Assembly: GCF_040712315.1 (NCBI RefSeq)
Contig: NC_134023.1
Coordinates: forward strand, 15,075,442-15,139,441
Length of the DNA stretch: 64,000 nt
From: Castanea sativa
Taxonomy: Eukaryota; Streptophyta; Magnoliopsida; Fagales; Fagaceae
Reading direction: 5' to 3'
A program made the translations under genes and the position numbers. The notes under the pieces are model-generated. The model worked only from the letters and a program-made list of their open reading frames with translations. It was not told the DNA's origin and made no database searches. Below are positions 1-12,032 of this stretch, in pieces (the stretch's first letter is position 1; each line of letters starts with the position of its first letter).

Positions 1-285
1 TATTGGTAAATAAAAAAGTTAAATTAATTGTGGGTCTTAATGAAAACTAATAAGAGGTAAAGATATTGTAACATAATTTGTAACTATAGCAATACTCCTT
101 ATCAAATTTTACATGTCGGAAAAAATCAAAGAAAAGTCTATATACAGTGGAGAGAAGATGAATCCATAACTTCCTTTATTACAGTTCAGAAATTTCTATT
201 CTTCCGCAAAAAAGAAATAGGAATGCATAATGAAATCTTTTTACAACTCAAATTAAACAAAACTTCTAAATTATTTCAACAAATA
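1..285. other. 3' flank of receptor kinase, no gene seen
   Basis: AT-rich sequence lying downstream (minus-strand sense) of the receptor-kinase stop codon. It should hold the 3' untranslated region and polyadenylation signals of that gene. I see no open reading frame with family similarity. Confidence 0.5.
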
Positions 286-1151
286 TTAATCCTCATGGCC
301 TATAAGCATCTCTACTACCTGTTTCATGCTGGGTCTCTCATCCCTGTCTTCTGCCACACATTGCAAGGCCACTTTGACCAAAAGTTCCATCTTAACCTTG
401 TCATATTTGCCAGACATCATGGGATCTATAATTTCTTCAATCCTTGACTTCCTTGTTGCAGTTCCAATGTTAATATACTCTTTTAGCAAAGTGACCAACC
501 TCTTATGCTCTCTTGTCTCTCCACTGTCAGAGGCATGCATGCCACCTGGGCTCTTTCCAATCACCATTTCCAACAGCACAATTCCATAGCTGTAAACATC
601 CACTTTAGAAGTAATGGAAAGATTATAAATCCACTCAGGAGCCATGTAACCTCTAGTTCCCCTCATCCTTGAGAAGCTTGAATGATCACTCATGCTTCTA
701 CTTACTAGTTTAGACCATTGTTATTAATACCGTTTCGGACCCCGTTTCGGTTTGTCCAGTGGAATGGAATATTTCGGTACCGGCCGATTTCGGCGTACCG
801 TTTTAAGGTGTTTCGGGTTCCTAAAAATTAAATTATATATATTCTTGTAAAACATAAAATTGTCAATTCTAATAAATAAATAACTAAATTTCAAATAATA
901 CAAATCATTTAGTCTTAACTCTTAAGTCTTAAACATCAATATAACATCTATTTAACATCACACAATAAGAAGATTTACAAGACAATAACTAAACATCAAA
1001 TAATACAAAACATTTAGTCTTAACTTTTATGTCTTAAACCTCAATACAACATCAAACAATAAGAAGATTTATAACAAGTCATTACTCATTACATAAGCAC
1101 ATAATAATTAATAACTAATAAGCCAACAAAATTTATAACATAATATTAGCC

Positions 1152-1190
<39 letters not shown>

Positions 1191-3387
1191 CCATAGGCCA
1201 AATCATGTACCGGCCGGAATTCACATCTCGGCCGGAATTGGCCGGAATGGACCGGAATGGCCGGAATGGACCGGAATGGCCCGAAATCTGGCCCGAGGTG
1301 GAACGTTGGGTATTCCGGTACCGGTTTGCATACCGGAACGAAAAATTCCGGCCGTTCCGGCCGGAACGGAACGGAATCAATAACAATGGTTTAGACAAAC
1401 CAAAATCTGCTACTTTTGGTTGAAAGTTGGAATCTAGCAATATATTCTGAGGCTTTACATCACAATGTAAAACCCACTCTAAGCACTCTTCATGCAGATA
1501 AGCTAGGCCTTTTGCAGTGCCCACTGCTATTTCAAACCTCTTCTTCCAATCAAGTACATTAGAACTAATATTTTCAGCTAAAGATCCATGTTCCATGTAC
1601 TCATACACCAGAAGCTTATGCTTTCCCTCTGCACAATATCCCCACATCTCTATTAAGTACATATGGTTCAACATGCCAATGGTGCTTACTTCAGCTAGAA
1701 ATTCTGCTTCTCCTTGGTTAGCTTCATCGAGTTGCTTGATTGCTGCAACCCGCTGATCAGGCAGTACACCTTTGTATACTGTCCCTCCTGCTCCTCGCCC
1801 AATCACTTCTTTGAATCCCCGCGTTGCCTTTCTTAGATCATCAAAGGTGAATCGCTTAAATTTAGTTGTGAGGAGATATCCTTGTGAAGCAGGATCTGGG
1901 TTAGGATGTTTACTAGTTCTTAACAAGAATAACCAGACCAGCAAAACACAAGTCACCTGCATACCTCCCACTGTTGTCGCAAACCAAAGCAAAAGCTTTA
2001 TGGTCTTATTTTCATACGTTCTTATGATTTGCTTGGTTAGGTTGGCTGAACATTGTAACTTGAATTCTTCATCAGGAATCTTGCTATAAAAAAGACCAGC
2101 TTTTGGTAGTCTTAAATAAAAATCTCCAACAAAATTTGGTGATTGGTGTCCACTCATCAGTAGATACTTGGGGTAACAATTATAGTAACCACTACCTTTA
2201 TTGAACTTATACTGGAAGCCATGGCAGTTACACCTATTCAGGCATTGTTCTTGACAAAATTGAAAGGTAACATTCGGACGGAAGAAGATATCTGAGCCAT
2301 AGAATTCAGTATGAGCAAGTTGGACAAAGCTAGTCTCATCTGTATGGTTGCAAGGGATTCTGAATTCTGGTTCACAGCCATAAGACCAATCAGTCTGATC
2401 TTTAAGGTTGAAGCCCTGCAAGCAAGAGCATCTCCTGCCAGAAACAGGATAATAACTGCAAAGACTATTAGGTCCACATATGCCATGAATCCTGCATGGG
2501 TCAGAGAAGGCTTGCCATGTTACAACCCAATCCCAACTCCCATTCATCTTTTGCAGGCTGTATAATCGCAGGTTGCCATCAGGGTCAAGTGTTAATCGTC
2601 TGTGAGTTACCGCGCCAAAATCTGTTGCATTGAATTGAAAATGATCAGATGACTCAAAATAACCCGAGTCGTGTAGTAGTGCACGTCTACTAGTATTGTA
2701 CATAGACCTTCCAGCTTGTCCAGGGTCTGTAAGCCATGGAGCCGGCCAGTAGAGACTGGACATTGTTGGACCTTGGACAAGCAGGCGGAGCACATTATCA
2801 TTGTCAAAAAAGAGCTTATAGTTGCCAGAAGAATAGTCGTCCTGGCTTTTTCTTGAGATAAGGCTCGACATCCTGGTGAGTGCTTGTTGAGGTAGAAGCG
2901 TATCTGATGGTGCATCAAAGCTTTGCCAGATGACAACACCTTTGGAATTATGAAGAACGAGATTGCCTGTGTTTTGGAGCTGTAGTTGCAAATTGGTGAC
3001 CTCTAATGAGGTCGAGTCTGCTGCTTTAGTTGTCCAAATGGTGATACCGAGTGAATTGGTTAGTATAAGCTGGCCGTCTGCCAAAATAGAAAGCACTGAA
3101 CCTCTTCCGTTAACAGGTTCATCTCGGTTTGCCATCCAAACAACTGTGGGAGTTGAGGACTTGTTTAGCCATATGGCAAAGGAAAAGGCATTATCTCCAA
3201 CAGGGAAAAACCCCGCAGAGAATTCACCATTTTCTGAAACTAATTTGTCACTTGGTTTCTCAACTGATAGAGATGTGCCTTTAAGAGTGTCTAATGTATT
3301 AGATGAAGAAAGAGAAAGAGTTTGTAACAGACATAAAAGAAGGAAGAAGATTGAGATATCCATAAGGAAATGCAAGAGGTATTGCAC
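286..3387 (-). pseudogene. S-domain (G-type lectin) receptor-like kinase, ZmPK1-like, interrupted by a hAT element
   Basis: Plasma-membrane receptor kinase of the S-domain class, most like the ZmPK1 group. The single exon reads in order: hydrophobic signal peptide (about residues 1-27), B-lectin domain (about 35-165, with VVWMANRDEPV and VIWQSFDAPSDTLLP), S-locus glycoprotein region, a Cys-rich PAN-like region (about 340-430), a membrane segment (about 465-492) and a kinase domain from about 510. The kinase shows the Gly loop GRGAGGTVYKG, the Lys in AAIKQL, HCDVKPQN (non-RD type) and DFG. Right after DFGLSK a 673-bp element (716-1388) breaks the frame, and translation would run into a poly-Lys tract and stop. 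The remaining kinase C-lobe (GTRGYMAPEW, DVYSYGIVLLEM, ending at 286) resumes in frame at 707. Without the insert and one target copy the exon would be 2421 nt (806 residues plus stop), so the insert is the only lesion I see. A TATA box lies about 20 bp before the first ATG (3387), so the ATG at 3363 (MDISIFFLLL) may be the real start. Confidence 0.9.
716..1388. mobile_element. Non-autonomous hAT element in the kinase exon
   Basis: Bounded by an exact 8-bp target duplication GTTTAGAC (708-715 and 1389-1396). Both ends carry the inverted repeat CATTGTTATT, continuing as a matching CCGTT-rich tract, with the CA...TG termini usual for hAT elements. The 673-bp insert has no transposase. It contains a 33-nt T run (1158-1190) and a cluster of CCGGAATGG words (about 1210-1290). 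It interrupts the receptor kinase just after DFGLSK. Confidence 0.92.
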
Positions 3388-3406
3388 GATTGAGATCTTT
3401 CTACTA

Positions 3407-3415
3407 CTTATATAT
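3407..3415 (-). promoter_or_regulatory. Probable TATA box of the receptor kinase
   Basis: Minus-strand TATATAAG. It sits so close to the ATG at 3387 that a usual start site, 25-32 nt downstream, would fall at or past that ATG, which favours initiation at the in-frame ATG at 3363. A weaker TATA-like stretch at about 3424-3431 leaves the longer form possible. Confidence 0.5.
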
Positions 3416-3531
3416 TCCTCGTCATATATAATTGAAGAACGAAATCTTCACTGCTCACTTGTTGAAATAATCTTTCTACTTGTTTGCCTGCCCACTAATT
3501 GCGCACACCAAGACATTTTATGATGTATTGG

Positions 3532-3831
3532 CAATACAGTATTTCCAGGAAAAATATAAACAATAAATAAACAAGGCAAAAGACTGCATATGGACCAACT
3601 TCTGAATGAAGATTATCTATACGTGATTTAAAAATAAATAAACCTCTAGTTTCTGCATACCGTTTTTTTTTTTCTTGAATATTTTCTGCAGACCGTTCAT
3701 TATGATGGCTGATTGTATTTATTCCAGCAAAGATTTAATATTGATTTGTTGACTCGTTTATATGCTTAGTCTAATTTAGATAAGCCTAAGGATATTGTTT
3801 TATAAACCAAAATAGTATATCTATACCTCTC
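3532..3831. other. Upstream intergenic region, no gene seen
   Basis: AT-rich sequence between the receptor-kinase promoter and the hAT element at 3840. It may include distal promoter of the kinase. No reading frame or repeat structure stands out. Confidence 0.4.
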
Positions 3832-3839
3832 CACACGGC

Positions 3840-4443
3840 CAGGGACGGAGGCATTCATTGACCAAGGGGGGCAGTGGCTCCCCCTAATTTAAAAAAAAAA
3901 AAATTTATATATATATATGCATTAATTTTAGCAATTTTATTCTATAAAATTACATTTTACCCTATTAACAATATTATTGAATCTTTTTAGAGTAACGTTA
4001 AAGATACAAACTTATTTACAATATTTTTATAAACTGTTGAAATACAAATTCTTATTGGTTCGCATCTGGGTTTATTACTTGCATAACTTTTTTACTTATC
4101 AATAATCACTCACTATATCATCAATATACTTCTAGCACTTTTCTCATTTTAAAGGCCATTAAAATTTTATAGATCTAAAATCTAAAACAACATATACTAG
4201 CCCAAAAACATTTGTGCAACAACAAAAATCACCAATAGCAAAGCTAAAAAAAATTAAGTCTAATTAACTAATTTTACTCAAATAAATAATTGCCCTTTAA
4301 AAAGTTTTAAATAGAATAATTTTGTCTTTACCTAGCAAATGCACACATTAAAAATTAAAAAAAAAAAAACTCCACAACTAAGAAGCTGCCAAACTAGAGG
4401 TCAAAGTCGCCCCCCTTAACTTAAAATCCTGGCTCCGTCCCTG
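3840..4443. mobile_element. Non-autonomous hAT element, CAGGGACGGAG family
   Basis: Inverted termini CAGGGACGGAG at the left and CTCCGTCCCTG at the right, flanked by the exact 8-bp target duplication CACACGGC (3832-3839 and 4444-4451). CA...TG ends and an 8-bp duplication are the hAT signature. The 604-bp body is AT-rich with no coding capacity. The subterminal AAGGGGGG / CCCCCCTT tracts are shared with the element at 8086 and the fragment at about 23945. Confidence 0.9.
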
Positions 4444-4539
4444 CACACGGCATAGGAAGATTCCTGATTTGGAGGGCAAATCAGCATAATCAGAAGTCTT
4501 GTCCAACCACTGAGTAAATATTTAAAATCAATTATGAAT

Positions 4540-5845
4540 TTAAGAAAAAGCTCACGTTTTTATTTGAGGCAACTAATTAAAGTAAAAGCCCAATGTAAAA
4601 GTAGGCTATCTAATTAAATTTAAATAAATGTGTGTGGAATTTAATAATTAAAAAAGTAGCAATGTTTCTATTATATTGTTTAATGTGAGGTTTCTTAATT
4701 AAATCTATGATTATGTTGAATTTAATTATTTTTTAAGACGACAACATTTGTTATGTCTTACTGTTTGATTCAATCATGTATTTGAGTTTATTTCAGGATG
4801 TAATACACGTATATATTGTAAATTAGTAGTTTAGTGTTACTCATAATTAAAAAAGAGTAATGCTAGGATACAAACTTTTTTACAAAAAAATTTACAAATT
4901 GTTGATGCAGTGAATGGTTATTAGTAAATAAAAAAAATGATGTTAATGGTGAACCTAGGTGAAAATTAATATGAAATTAACCACATCAATCGTTAGTAAT
5001 TGAAATTGTTATAAAGTATTTTGTGACTGTAATATTACTTATTAAAAAATTCTCTCTCTCCCTCTCGATTCATTTGAAGTTCAATAATTTATCTTTTCTA
5101 ACTTTTCCCATTAAGTTGGGATGAGATTAGATTTGTAAGAACAACATTTCACCATCAATTATAGATTTATAGTTTTAGTTAATTAGACACTTTTGATAAA
5201 GAACACCAATTCACCAATTTCTAATAATGTCTGAAAGGCACCACCCATATCTCCACAAATATTTGGCCGGAATAACTTTGTACAGTAAAACAATTCAAAG
5301 AAACACTCATGGTTCACCAAAGAAAAAAAAAAAAAAAGGAAAGGGAAAAAAAAGTTTCTTTCTGTGCCCCAAAGCATTCAATAAACAGAATTTAAAAATA
5401 GAGTCACAGGAAGTTTCTTTGGATGGCTTAGGCATGACAATGAAAAATTAGAATTGCCACAATTATAAGAGTCACTTGGTAGTGCTTCTTTGGCACTTAA
5501 AGCAATGTAAATGGTCAAAAGGAGTGTGAACCGATGATTTGAGAAAAAAGATGGCTCAAGTCACTATAGAATGGACAAATTTATTCAAGTTTACCACACC
5601 ATGTACTTAAAATGTGCAACTGTGGAGTTGATTTAATGAAAAGGTTTTGCATGCAGATGTTATGAAATGCAATGTAGTATCTGTTTGGCATGATTAATTT
5701 TGCCAACTTATTTTACCATTCAGTTTATTTTTACTACTATTTATGAGTCCTACTGCACTTTTTGGTATTATTCATGAGTTCCACTATATTATTTCAACTA
5801 ACTTTTACCTTTATTTATAGTACTTTCAGCAAGAAAAATTTTAGT
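4540..5845. repeat. R repeat, copy 1
   Basis: First of several diverged copies of a segment that begins near TTAAGAAAAAGCTCACG and ends near TTTCAACTAACTTTTACC. The same order of words recurs at about 6067-7330 and 20157-21350, with a fragment at 17122-17310. At 18885 the segment lies just upstream of a TATA box and 5' leader, so R is upstream DNA of the zinc-finger gene. It contains a MITE-like piece (about 4858-5045) with GTAATGCTAG-type ends. Short open frames inside are not conserved between copies. Confidence 0.8.
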
Positions 5846-5849
5846 TTTT

Positions 5850-7330
5850 GGAAATAAGGTTGCCCTTCCGATTCCTTAAAAAAAACAAAAGGTTGCCCTT
5901 CCGATCGTTGGTATTATATTAATTTGAAAATCTTTTGTGTGTGTGTGTGTTGAGAAGGTCGAAAATCCTAATTGGGCAGTATAAAAAGCTATAAGTCAAT
6001 GTTTTTTTTTTTTTTGGTTCCTTAATAAATAAGGCAAGCTTTTTCCTAACATTACTTTATATAAAATTAAGAAAAAGCTCACGTTTTTATTTGAGGCAAC
6101 TAATTAAAGTAAAAGTCCAATGTAAAAGTAGGCTATCTAATTAAATTTAAATATATGTGTGTAGAATTTAATAATTAAAAAAAGTAACAATGTTTCTATT
6201 ATATTGTTTAATGTGAGGTTTCTTAATTGAATTTATGATTAGTTGAATTTAATTTTTTTTTAAAACGACAACATTTGTTATGTCATACTGTTTGATTCAA
6301 TCATGTATTTGAATTTATTTCATAATGTAATACACGTATGTGTTGTAAATTTGTAGTTTAATGTTACTCATAATTAAAAAGGAGTAATGCTAGGATACAA
6401 AATTTTTTACAAATTTTTTTTCAAATTGTTGATGTAATGACTGGTTATTAGTACATAAAAAAATGATGTTAATAGTGAACTTAAGTGAAAATTAATATGA
6501 AATTAACCACATCAACTGTTTGTAATTAAAAATGTTATAAAGTAGTTTATGGCTGTAACATTACTCATTGCAAAACTCTCTCTCTCTCTCTCCCTCTCAA
6601 TTCATTTCAAGTTCAATAATTTATCTTTTCTAACTTTTCCCATTAAGTTGGGTTGAGATTAGATTTGTAAGAACAACAATTTCACTATCAATGTTAATTA
6701 GACACTTTTGATAAAAAACACCAATTCACCAATTTCTAATAATGTCTGAAAGGCATAACCCATATCTCCACAAATATTTGGCCGGAATAACTTTGTACAA
6801 TAATACAATTCAAAGAAACACTCATGGTTCACAAAAAAAAAAAATTCAATAAATAGAATTTAAAAAGAGTCGGAGGAAGTTTCTTTGGATGGCTTAGGCA
6901 TGGCAATGAAGAATTAGAATTGCCACAATTATAAGAGTCATTTGGTATGCTTCTTTGGCACTTAAAGCAATGTAAAGGGTCAAAAGGAGTGTGAACTGAT
7001 GATTTGAGAAAAAAGATGGCTCAAGTCACTATAGAATAGACAAATCTATTCAAGTTTACCACACCATGTACTTAAAATGTGCAACTGTGGAGTTGATTTA
7101 ATGAAAAGGTTTTGCATGCATTGAATGCCAACACAAGTCATAGAAGTTGGATCAGGAAGCTATTTTGTCATACAGATATTATGCAATGCAATGTAGTGTC
7201 TGTTTGGCATGATTAATTTTGCCGACTTATTTTACTATTTAGTTTATTTTTGCTATTATTTATGGGTCTTACTGTACTTTTTGGTACTATTCATTTGTTC
7301 CACTATATTATTTCAACTAATTTTTACCTT
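5850..7330. repeat. R repeat, copy 2
   Basis: Direct copy of R running from GGAAATAAGGTTGCCC to the same right end as copy 1. Position 5982-5984 (TAA within GGCAGTATAAAAAGC) is the unoccupied counterpart of the Harbinger insertion site at 19028, which confirms that insertion. A short GT microsatellite lies at about 5937-5950. Confidence 0.8.
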
Positions 7331-7870
7331 TATCCAATCCTAAATCAAAAAACCCTACTGAAATCAAGAAAATCCTTGCCAACCCATCAAGGATTTCAAA
7401 TTCTCTGTTCTGCCAGATCAAAAACCCTTAAAAAAAATCAAGAAAATTCCTTGTTCCACCAAATCAATTCCAAAGAAAAAACAATCCAATTATTCCAAAA
7501 TCCCTTATCAAATACATAACAAAATACGAACTTCCAAAACCTAATCGCCAATCCATCTGCAAACCCTAGAGAAATTCACAAATGAGAAAATAATATGCTT
7601 TCGTAACATTGTCTAAGGCTGAGAATAGATTTGATCATTACAAAAGTTGGTGCGATCATAGCTAAATAAATTCTAAATCTAAATCTAATTGCAGTAGCAA
7701 ACCTAAGAGACTTTGAAAATCGAGCTGCCGAGATCTTCGTTCAATCAGAAACAATCTCATATCGCCGATGGGAAACAAAGGAAATTAGGGTTTGAATTTT
7801 GGGTGAAAGAGAGCATACGAAGAATACTGAAAAGAAAGAGGGGCAGTGTCTATTTATAATGGAAATAAGG
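7331..7870 (-). pseudogene. Duplicated promoter and 5' leader of the CCCH zinc-finger gene, without coding part
   Basis: Matches the leader at 18240-18880 over most of its length: the AACCCTACTG and CATCAAGGATTT blocks, TCGTTCAATCAGAAACAATCTCA, and TTAGGGTTTGAATTTTG. It ends in the same minus-strand TATA box (7851-7858). The coding exon seen at 17842-18120 is missing, and the segment abuts an R repeat instead. So this is an orphaned promoter and 5' leader. Confidence 0.75.
7851..7858 (-). promoter_or_regulatory. TATA box of the orphaned promoter copy
   Basis: Minus-strand TATAAATA in the same context as the TATA box at 18874-18881. It may be able to start transcription, but no coding exon lies downstream. 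Confidence 0.5.
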
Positions 7871-8085
7871 TTGCCCTTCCGACCGTTGGTATTAATTCGA
7901 AAATCCTAGTTGGTCATTAAAAAAAGCTATAGCCTATAATAAATGAGGCAACTTTTTCTTAACATTACTTTATTTAAAAAAATAATAATAAAAATTAAAA
8001 CAAAAAAAAACCTCTCGTTTTGATTTGAGGCAACTAGTCTCAGTTGCGTCCTACTAAGTACATAAAAGGAGCCAATGGCTCTAGC

Positions 8086-8838
8086 CAGGGACGAGGGGCT
8101 CGACCCCTTGGTTAAGTATTTATTTGTTTATTATATATTTTAGTTTTGTAGTTGGACCCTCATCCAAAACTTTAGATCCTCTCTTCCTCTTTAGTCTAAC
8201 TAGCAACTATCCCACATAAAAACTTAACAAAAATAATAAAACATTCACAATAGTGATTGTATTTTAGTGGAAAAAAAAAAAACTATATTACCATCAAAGA
8301 ACCAAAAACCCATGTGTTATTGGAGAAGCTAAAACTAAATTTTTTGAAATTACAGTAACCTATTAAGATTATTTTATAATAAAATATAATATTTTATTAA
8401 GATTATCTCTCTTCATCTAATTAAAAAACTCAAATTTTATCTTTTCCTTTATTATTTTAATGAGTTGTTTATTTTATTTTAAATAAAGTGGTAAAAAAAA
8501 AAAATATATATATATATATATTTGATGTTGAGTATATTGTAAAGTGAGATGGTAAAATAGATAAGGTAGTCTTTTGAGATGCTAAAAGTTAATTTTTTTT
8601 TTAGTACCATTACTGCAAATGCTTTATTATTTTTTTTAAAAAAAAAAAAACCTAGCCAGCTGAGTATTAAAAAGACATTATTTTTTTAGTCTTTATTAGT
8701 AGATGATTGCATCTTAATGTATTAAGAAACAATGATTTTGTGTATATATAATTTGTTAATACTATATAGATGTCTATTTCGAATATTTTTTTCTTATACT
8801 TTGGCCCCTCCTAACTTGAAATCCTATGTCTGTCCCTA
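8086..8838. mobile_element. Non-autonomous hAT element, CAGGGACG family
   Basis: Starts CAGGGACGAGGGGC and ends TGTCTGTCCCTA (final G changed to A). The flanking 8-bp target duplication GCTCTAGC is exact (8078-8085 and 8839-8846). It is 753 bp, AT-rich and without coding capacity. Same family as the element at 3840. Confidence 0.85.
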
Positions 8839-8939
8839 GCTCTAGCTACAGTATATTTGGTTTATTCAACCTTTGCTTTTGTAACCAGCCAAAAAGGTGA
8901 GTTTAGTGAGGAAGAAAAAAAAATTGAATTTAAAAAAAA

Positions 8940-9062
8940 AATATTATACCCACAACATTTTCACAATATATTTTAAGTAAAAAGTTATTATTTACTATTA
9001 TTGGTGGGAAAAATAATTTTAGTGGTGGGTTCAAATTAAAATCATAAATAACTTACAATTGA
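8940..9062. mobile_element. MITE fragment split by a LINE
   Basis: The words CCCACAACATTTTCACAA and TTTTAAGTAAAAAGTTATTATT match the left half of the MITE family seen complete at 34148-34326 and diverged at about 10575-10755. The right half appears to resume at about 10506-10535 (TTGTAGACGTAACA), after the LINE. Confidence 0.45.
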
Positions 9063-9066
9063 AGAT

Positions 9067-10505
9067 TTTTTTTTTTTTTTTTTTGAGAATGAAATTGCAA
9101 TTGTATTAAAAATCAATGGGGGCTGAAGTCAGCCAGAACTACATCAATGATGTCTGGTGGTATATCTTCCATCTAGACATTTAAATTTTGTGAGAGGATT
9201 GCCCTTCTAGCTAGTGAAAGGCCTGCTTTATTTCCTGCCCGACCTACATGGCTGAAACGGATGCTAGAAAACAAAGATACCAAAGCTTTAACATCCTGTA
9301 TCAAGTGACCATGTAGAGCTAGTGAAGGACCATTATTCTGGAGATCGTTATAAATGATCTCTGAGTCGCCTTCCAAGACAATTTTATTAACACCAATCTC
9401 AAGGGCGAATTTTGCCTTTTTCTTTGCTGCCAATGCTTCAACCTGCGTAACTGTTGTGGGGAGCTGAACTTGCTGAGACATTGAAGCCATGACTCCCCCA
9501 TCTGAATTCCGGATGATGACGCCATGCTCTTCCTTGTTCCGCAAAGACCACTCCATCATAATTAACCTCGTAAAACTCCCTCTCTGGTGGCTTCCATCTG
9601 GTGTGTTTTCGATGCTGCAACTTCATACTTGTTGGATGAAAACTTTGGAACTCCCTTTTTCTTTCCTTTGCCAACGGTGGAATCTGCTCTAATGGGCAAG
9701 CACTCTCCTTGAAACGAATTTGATTTCTACGGCTCCACACAGCCCAACTTGTAAAGGCCAGTAGTGCTACCTCCTTATTTCCCGAGAAAGCATGACTGAA
9801 AATTTCCTTCACTCTACTCCCCTACATACCCGATATCCATGGCCATTCCGAGCTCCAAATTACCTGCACATCAGAACAGAAAAATAAAGCATGTGAGCAA
9901 TCTTCCTCCCTGGCCTTGCAGAGATTGCATAGGCCATCAGGGGTTATTTTCCTTCGCTGCAAGTTTTTCCTAGTGGGCAAGGCCTCCTTACAAGCACGCC
10001 AGACAAAGTTTTTAACTTTGCTAGGGACTTCAAGACTCCAAACTTTCTTCCAAAGGCAGAATCTTGGACTAGTGCACGTGAATTTTTTGCATTTTCCTAC
10101 AGAAATCTATAGCCCGATTTCACTGAGTATTGACCTGATGGAGTGAAAGGCCATATTAGTGTGTCAACTTGGTTTGATGAGCTTAGGGGTATGCCCTTAA
10201 TCACTTCAGATTCAACCGAATTAAACACATGGTCTATAACTTCACCTCTCCAACTCTGTGTGGCTGGATTTATGAGCACCTCAACACTAGAATTTTCTTG
10301 TCCCCAAATAATTGGAGTGGTAATTCTTGCTATATTTCTAGACGGCAACCAGTTGTCCCACCAGATTCTGATTTGCTTCCCATCTCCCACCCTCCATAGA
10401 GCTCCCTTATTTATGACTTCTCAACCTTTCAAGATACTTTTCCAAGCATACGAAGCAGATGGGGCTTCTTTTGCCTCAAGAGTAGTCCCATTTGGGTAAA
10501 AGTAT
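9067..10505 (-). mobile_element. 5'-truncated LINE (non-LTR retrotransposon), 3' part of ORF2
   Basis: Reads on the minus strand and ends in a poly(A) tail (T run at about 9067-9084). Three pieces of the usual plant LINE ORF2 C-terminus follow in order. About 10500-10100 is the region after the reverse transcriptase (SYAWKSIL, RVGDGKQIRIWWDNWLP, DTLIWPFTPSGQYSVKSGYR), which leads into a zinc-binding segment. About 9812-9560 is a linker (AVWSRRNQIRF). About 9590-9173 is a plant-type RNase H domain (VNYDG, ALAAKKKAKFALE, VLEGDSE, HVGRAGNKAG). Frame changes separate the pieces and the reverse transcriptase is lost by 5' truncation, so the copy is dead. Confidence 0.88.
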
Positions 10506-11759
10506 TGTAGAAAGATTGTAGACGTAACACTTAGTATTTAATACTATTACTACAACTAAAAATAAAGGTATTGTAGGGAAAAAAAAAAGTACTACATTCA
10601 CAACATTTTAATAACAAATTTTAGGTGGTAAATTGTTATTCTAATTTAAACTTGCTAATGAAATTACTTTTTTGCCCATCAATAAAAATCCGTAACAATC
10701 TACTACTTATAATTTGTAATGAAAATAGCGTGGACATAACATTTTTCTTGTGATAAATATTAAGACATCTTGTTGTCGTCACAATATTTTCACAACTGCT
10801 AAGGTGTCAATTTTTTATAAGTTAAAGTAAAATATAACAAAGTTATAAAGTTCTTATGAAAATGTTGTGCCATTCTTTATGTTTCTAGAAAAACTTTTAT
10901 TAGTTAATTTTTGTTGAGCGAAAATTCACTGTTTCACGTACAGTTTTCTTAGGTTGATTTTTTGTATATTTTTTTCTTCCTGCACCATTTTAAGTAAAAA
11001 CACATAGTTTTACACACACACACACATACAAAGACAAAAACCAAAACAAAAACAAAAGCAAAAACTTATGATTAAAATACTTTTCATCTTTTATGTTTGG
11101 GACAATTCATAATTCCTCCTTAAACTTTAAAATCAAGCAATTACCTTCTTAATATTTTGGAAAAGAACAAATATATCATATTGTTATTATCTCAATTAAA
11201 CCCTAATGAAAGATTATGCTTATTTAAATATTCCATTGTATAATGCCTAAAATACTACCACTAAATTTTAACATTCCAAAAATTTTCTTCACGTATTTTA
11301 AGTTTTAGATGGTAGTAATGCTTAGATAGTTGGAATGGTAATATAAAGAATTTTATTTCCTTGTCTTTTGATATCTTTTTTTCCTCCTTTTTTTGCCTAA
11401 AATTGGTGTTCATTAAAAACTAATTAAGCTAAAGATTGCACCTAGGCTCTTGTAGAATGATAAAGAAGAAAGCATGAATGACAAAATTTTCATTGTGTAT
11501 GGTTGGAGGTATTTGATAAAGAGTTTCAATTATAGTATATGACATCATTCATTGCAAAAATTTAATTATGGTGATAATGTTTTAGCAAAACTCAGTTGTT
11601 TATTGCTGAAAGATGAATATATTTGTTATCATTCTTAGAAATTTTTAATGAGTAGATATTGCCTTTAACAAAAGGTATCAAAATTCTTATACGAATGAGA
11701 TTGATTTTGTATAACATACATTTTTTTTTTATGTATATAGTTTCATACTTCTTCAAATA
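10506..11759. other. AT-rich intergenic DNA with a MITE-like piece
   Basis: No gene seen. About 10575-10755 resembles the MITE family of 34148: CACAACATTTTAATAACAAATTTTAGGTGG near the left and an inverted version (GTGGACATAACATTTTTC) near the right. I could not find a clean target duplication. A short CA microsatellite lies at about 11013-11026. Confidence 0.4.
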
Positions 11760-12032
11760 AAAATTTTAAACGAAATTACATTATTAGTCCCTGAAATTTA
11801 CCTACTGAGCATTTTTAGCCCCTGAAATTTCAACTGAGCGCTATTAGTCCCTAAAATCTCAAAACTAAGCACAATTGGTCACTCCACTAACTTCCTTTAG
11901 TTTTTTTTTCTTATGTGTCAAACAAAAAAATGAGTTGGCATATTTTTAATGATGTGACAACATTATTTAGGAGAACAGACTATATGCAATTCCTTAACAT
12001 GCAATTCGTGCAATATATATCAGGAGAGAGTA

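Noticed and set aside
1205..1423. Frame on the + strand over CCGGAATGG repeats
   Set aside because: Product of the short repeats inside the hAT element; it crosses the element boundary.
2238..3523. Several open frames on both strands across the receptor-kinase exon
   Set aside because: They overlap the S-domain and lectin coding sequence in other frames and have no family character of their own.
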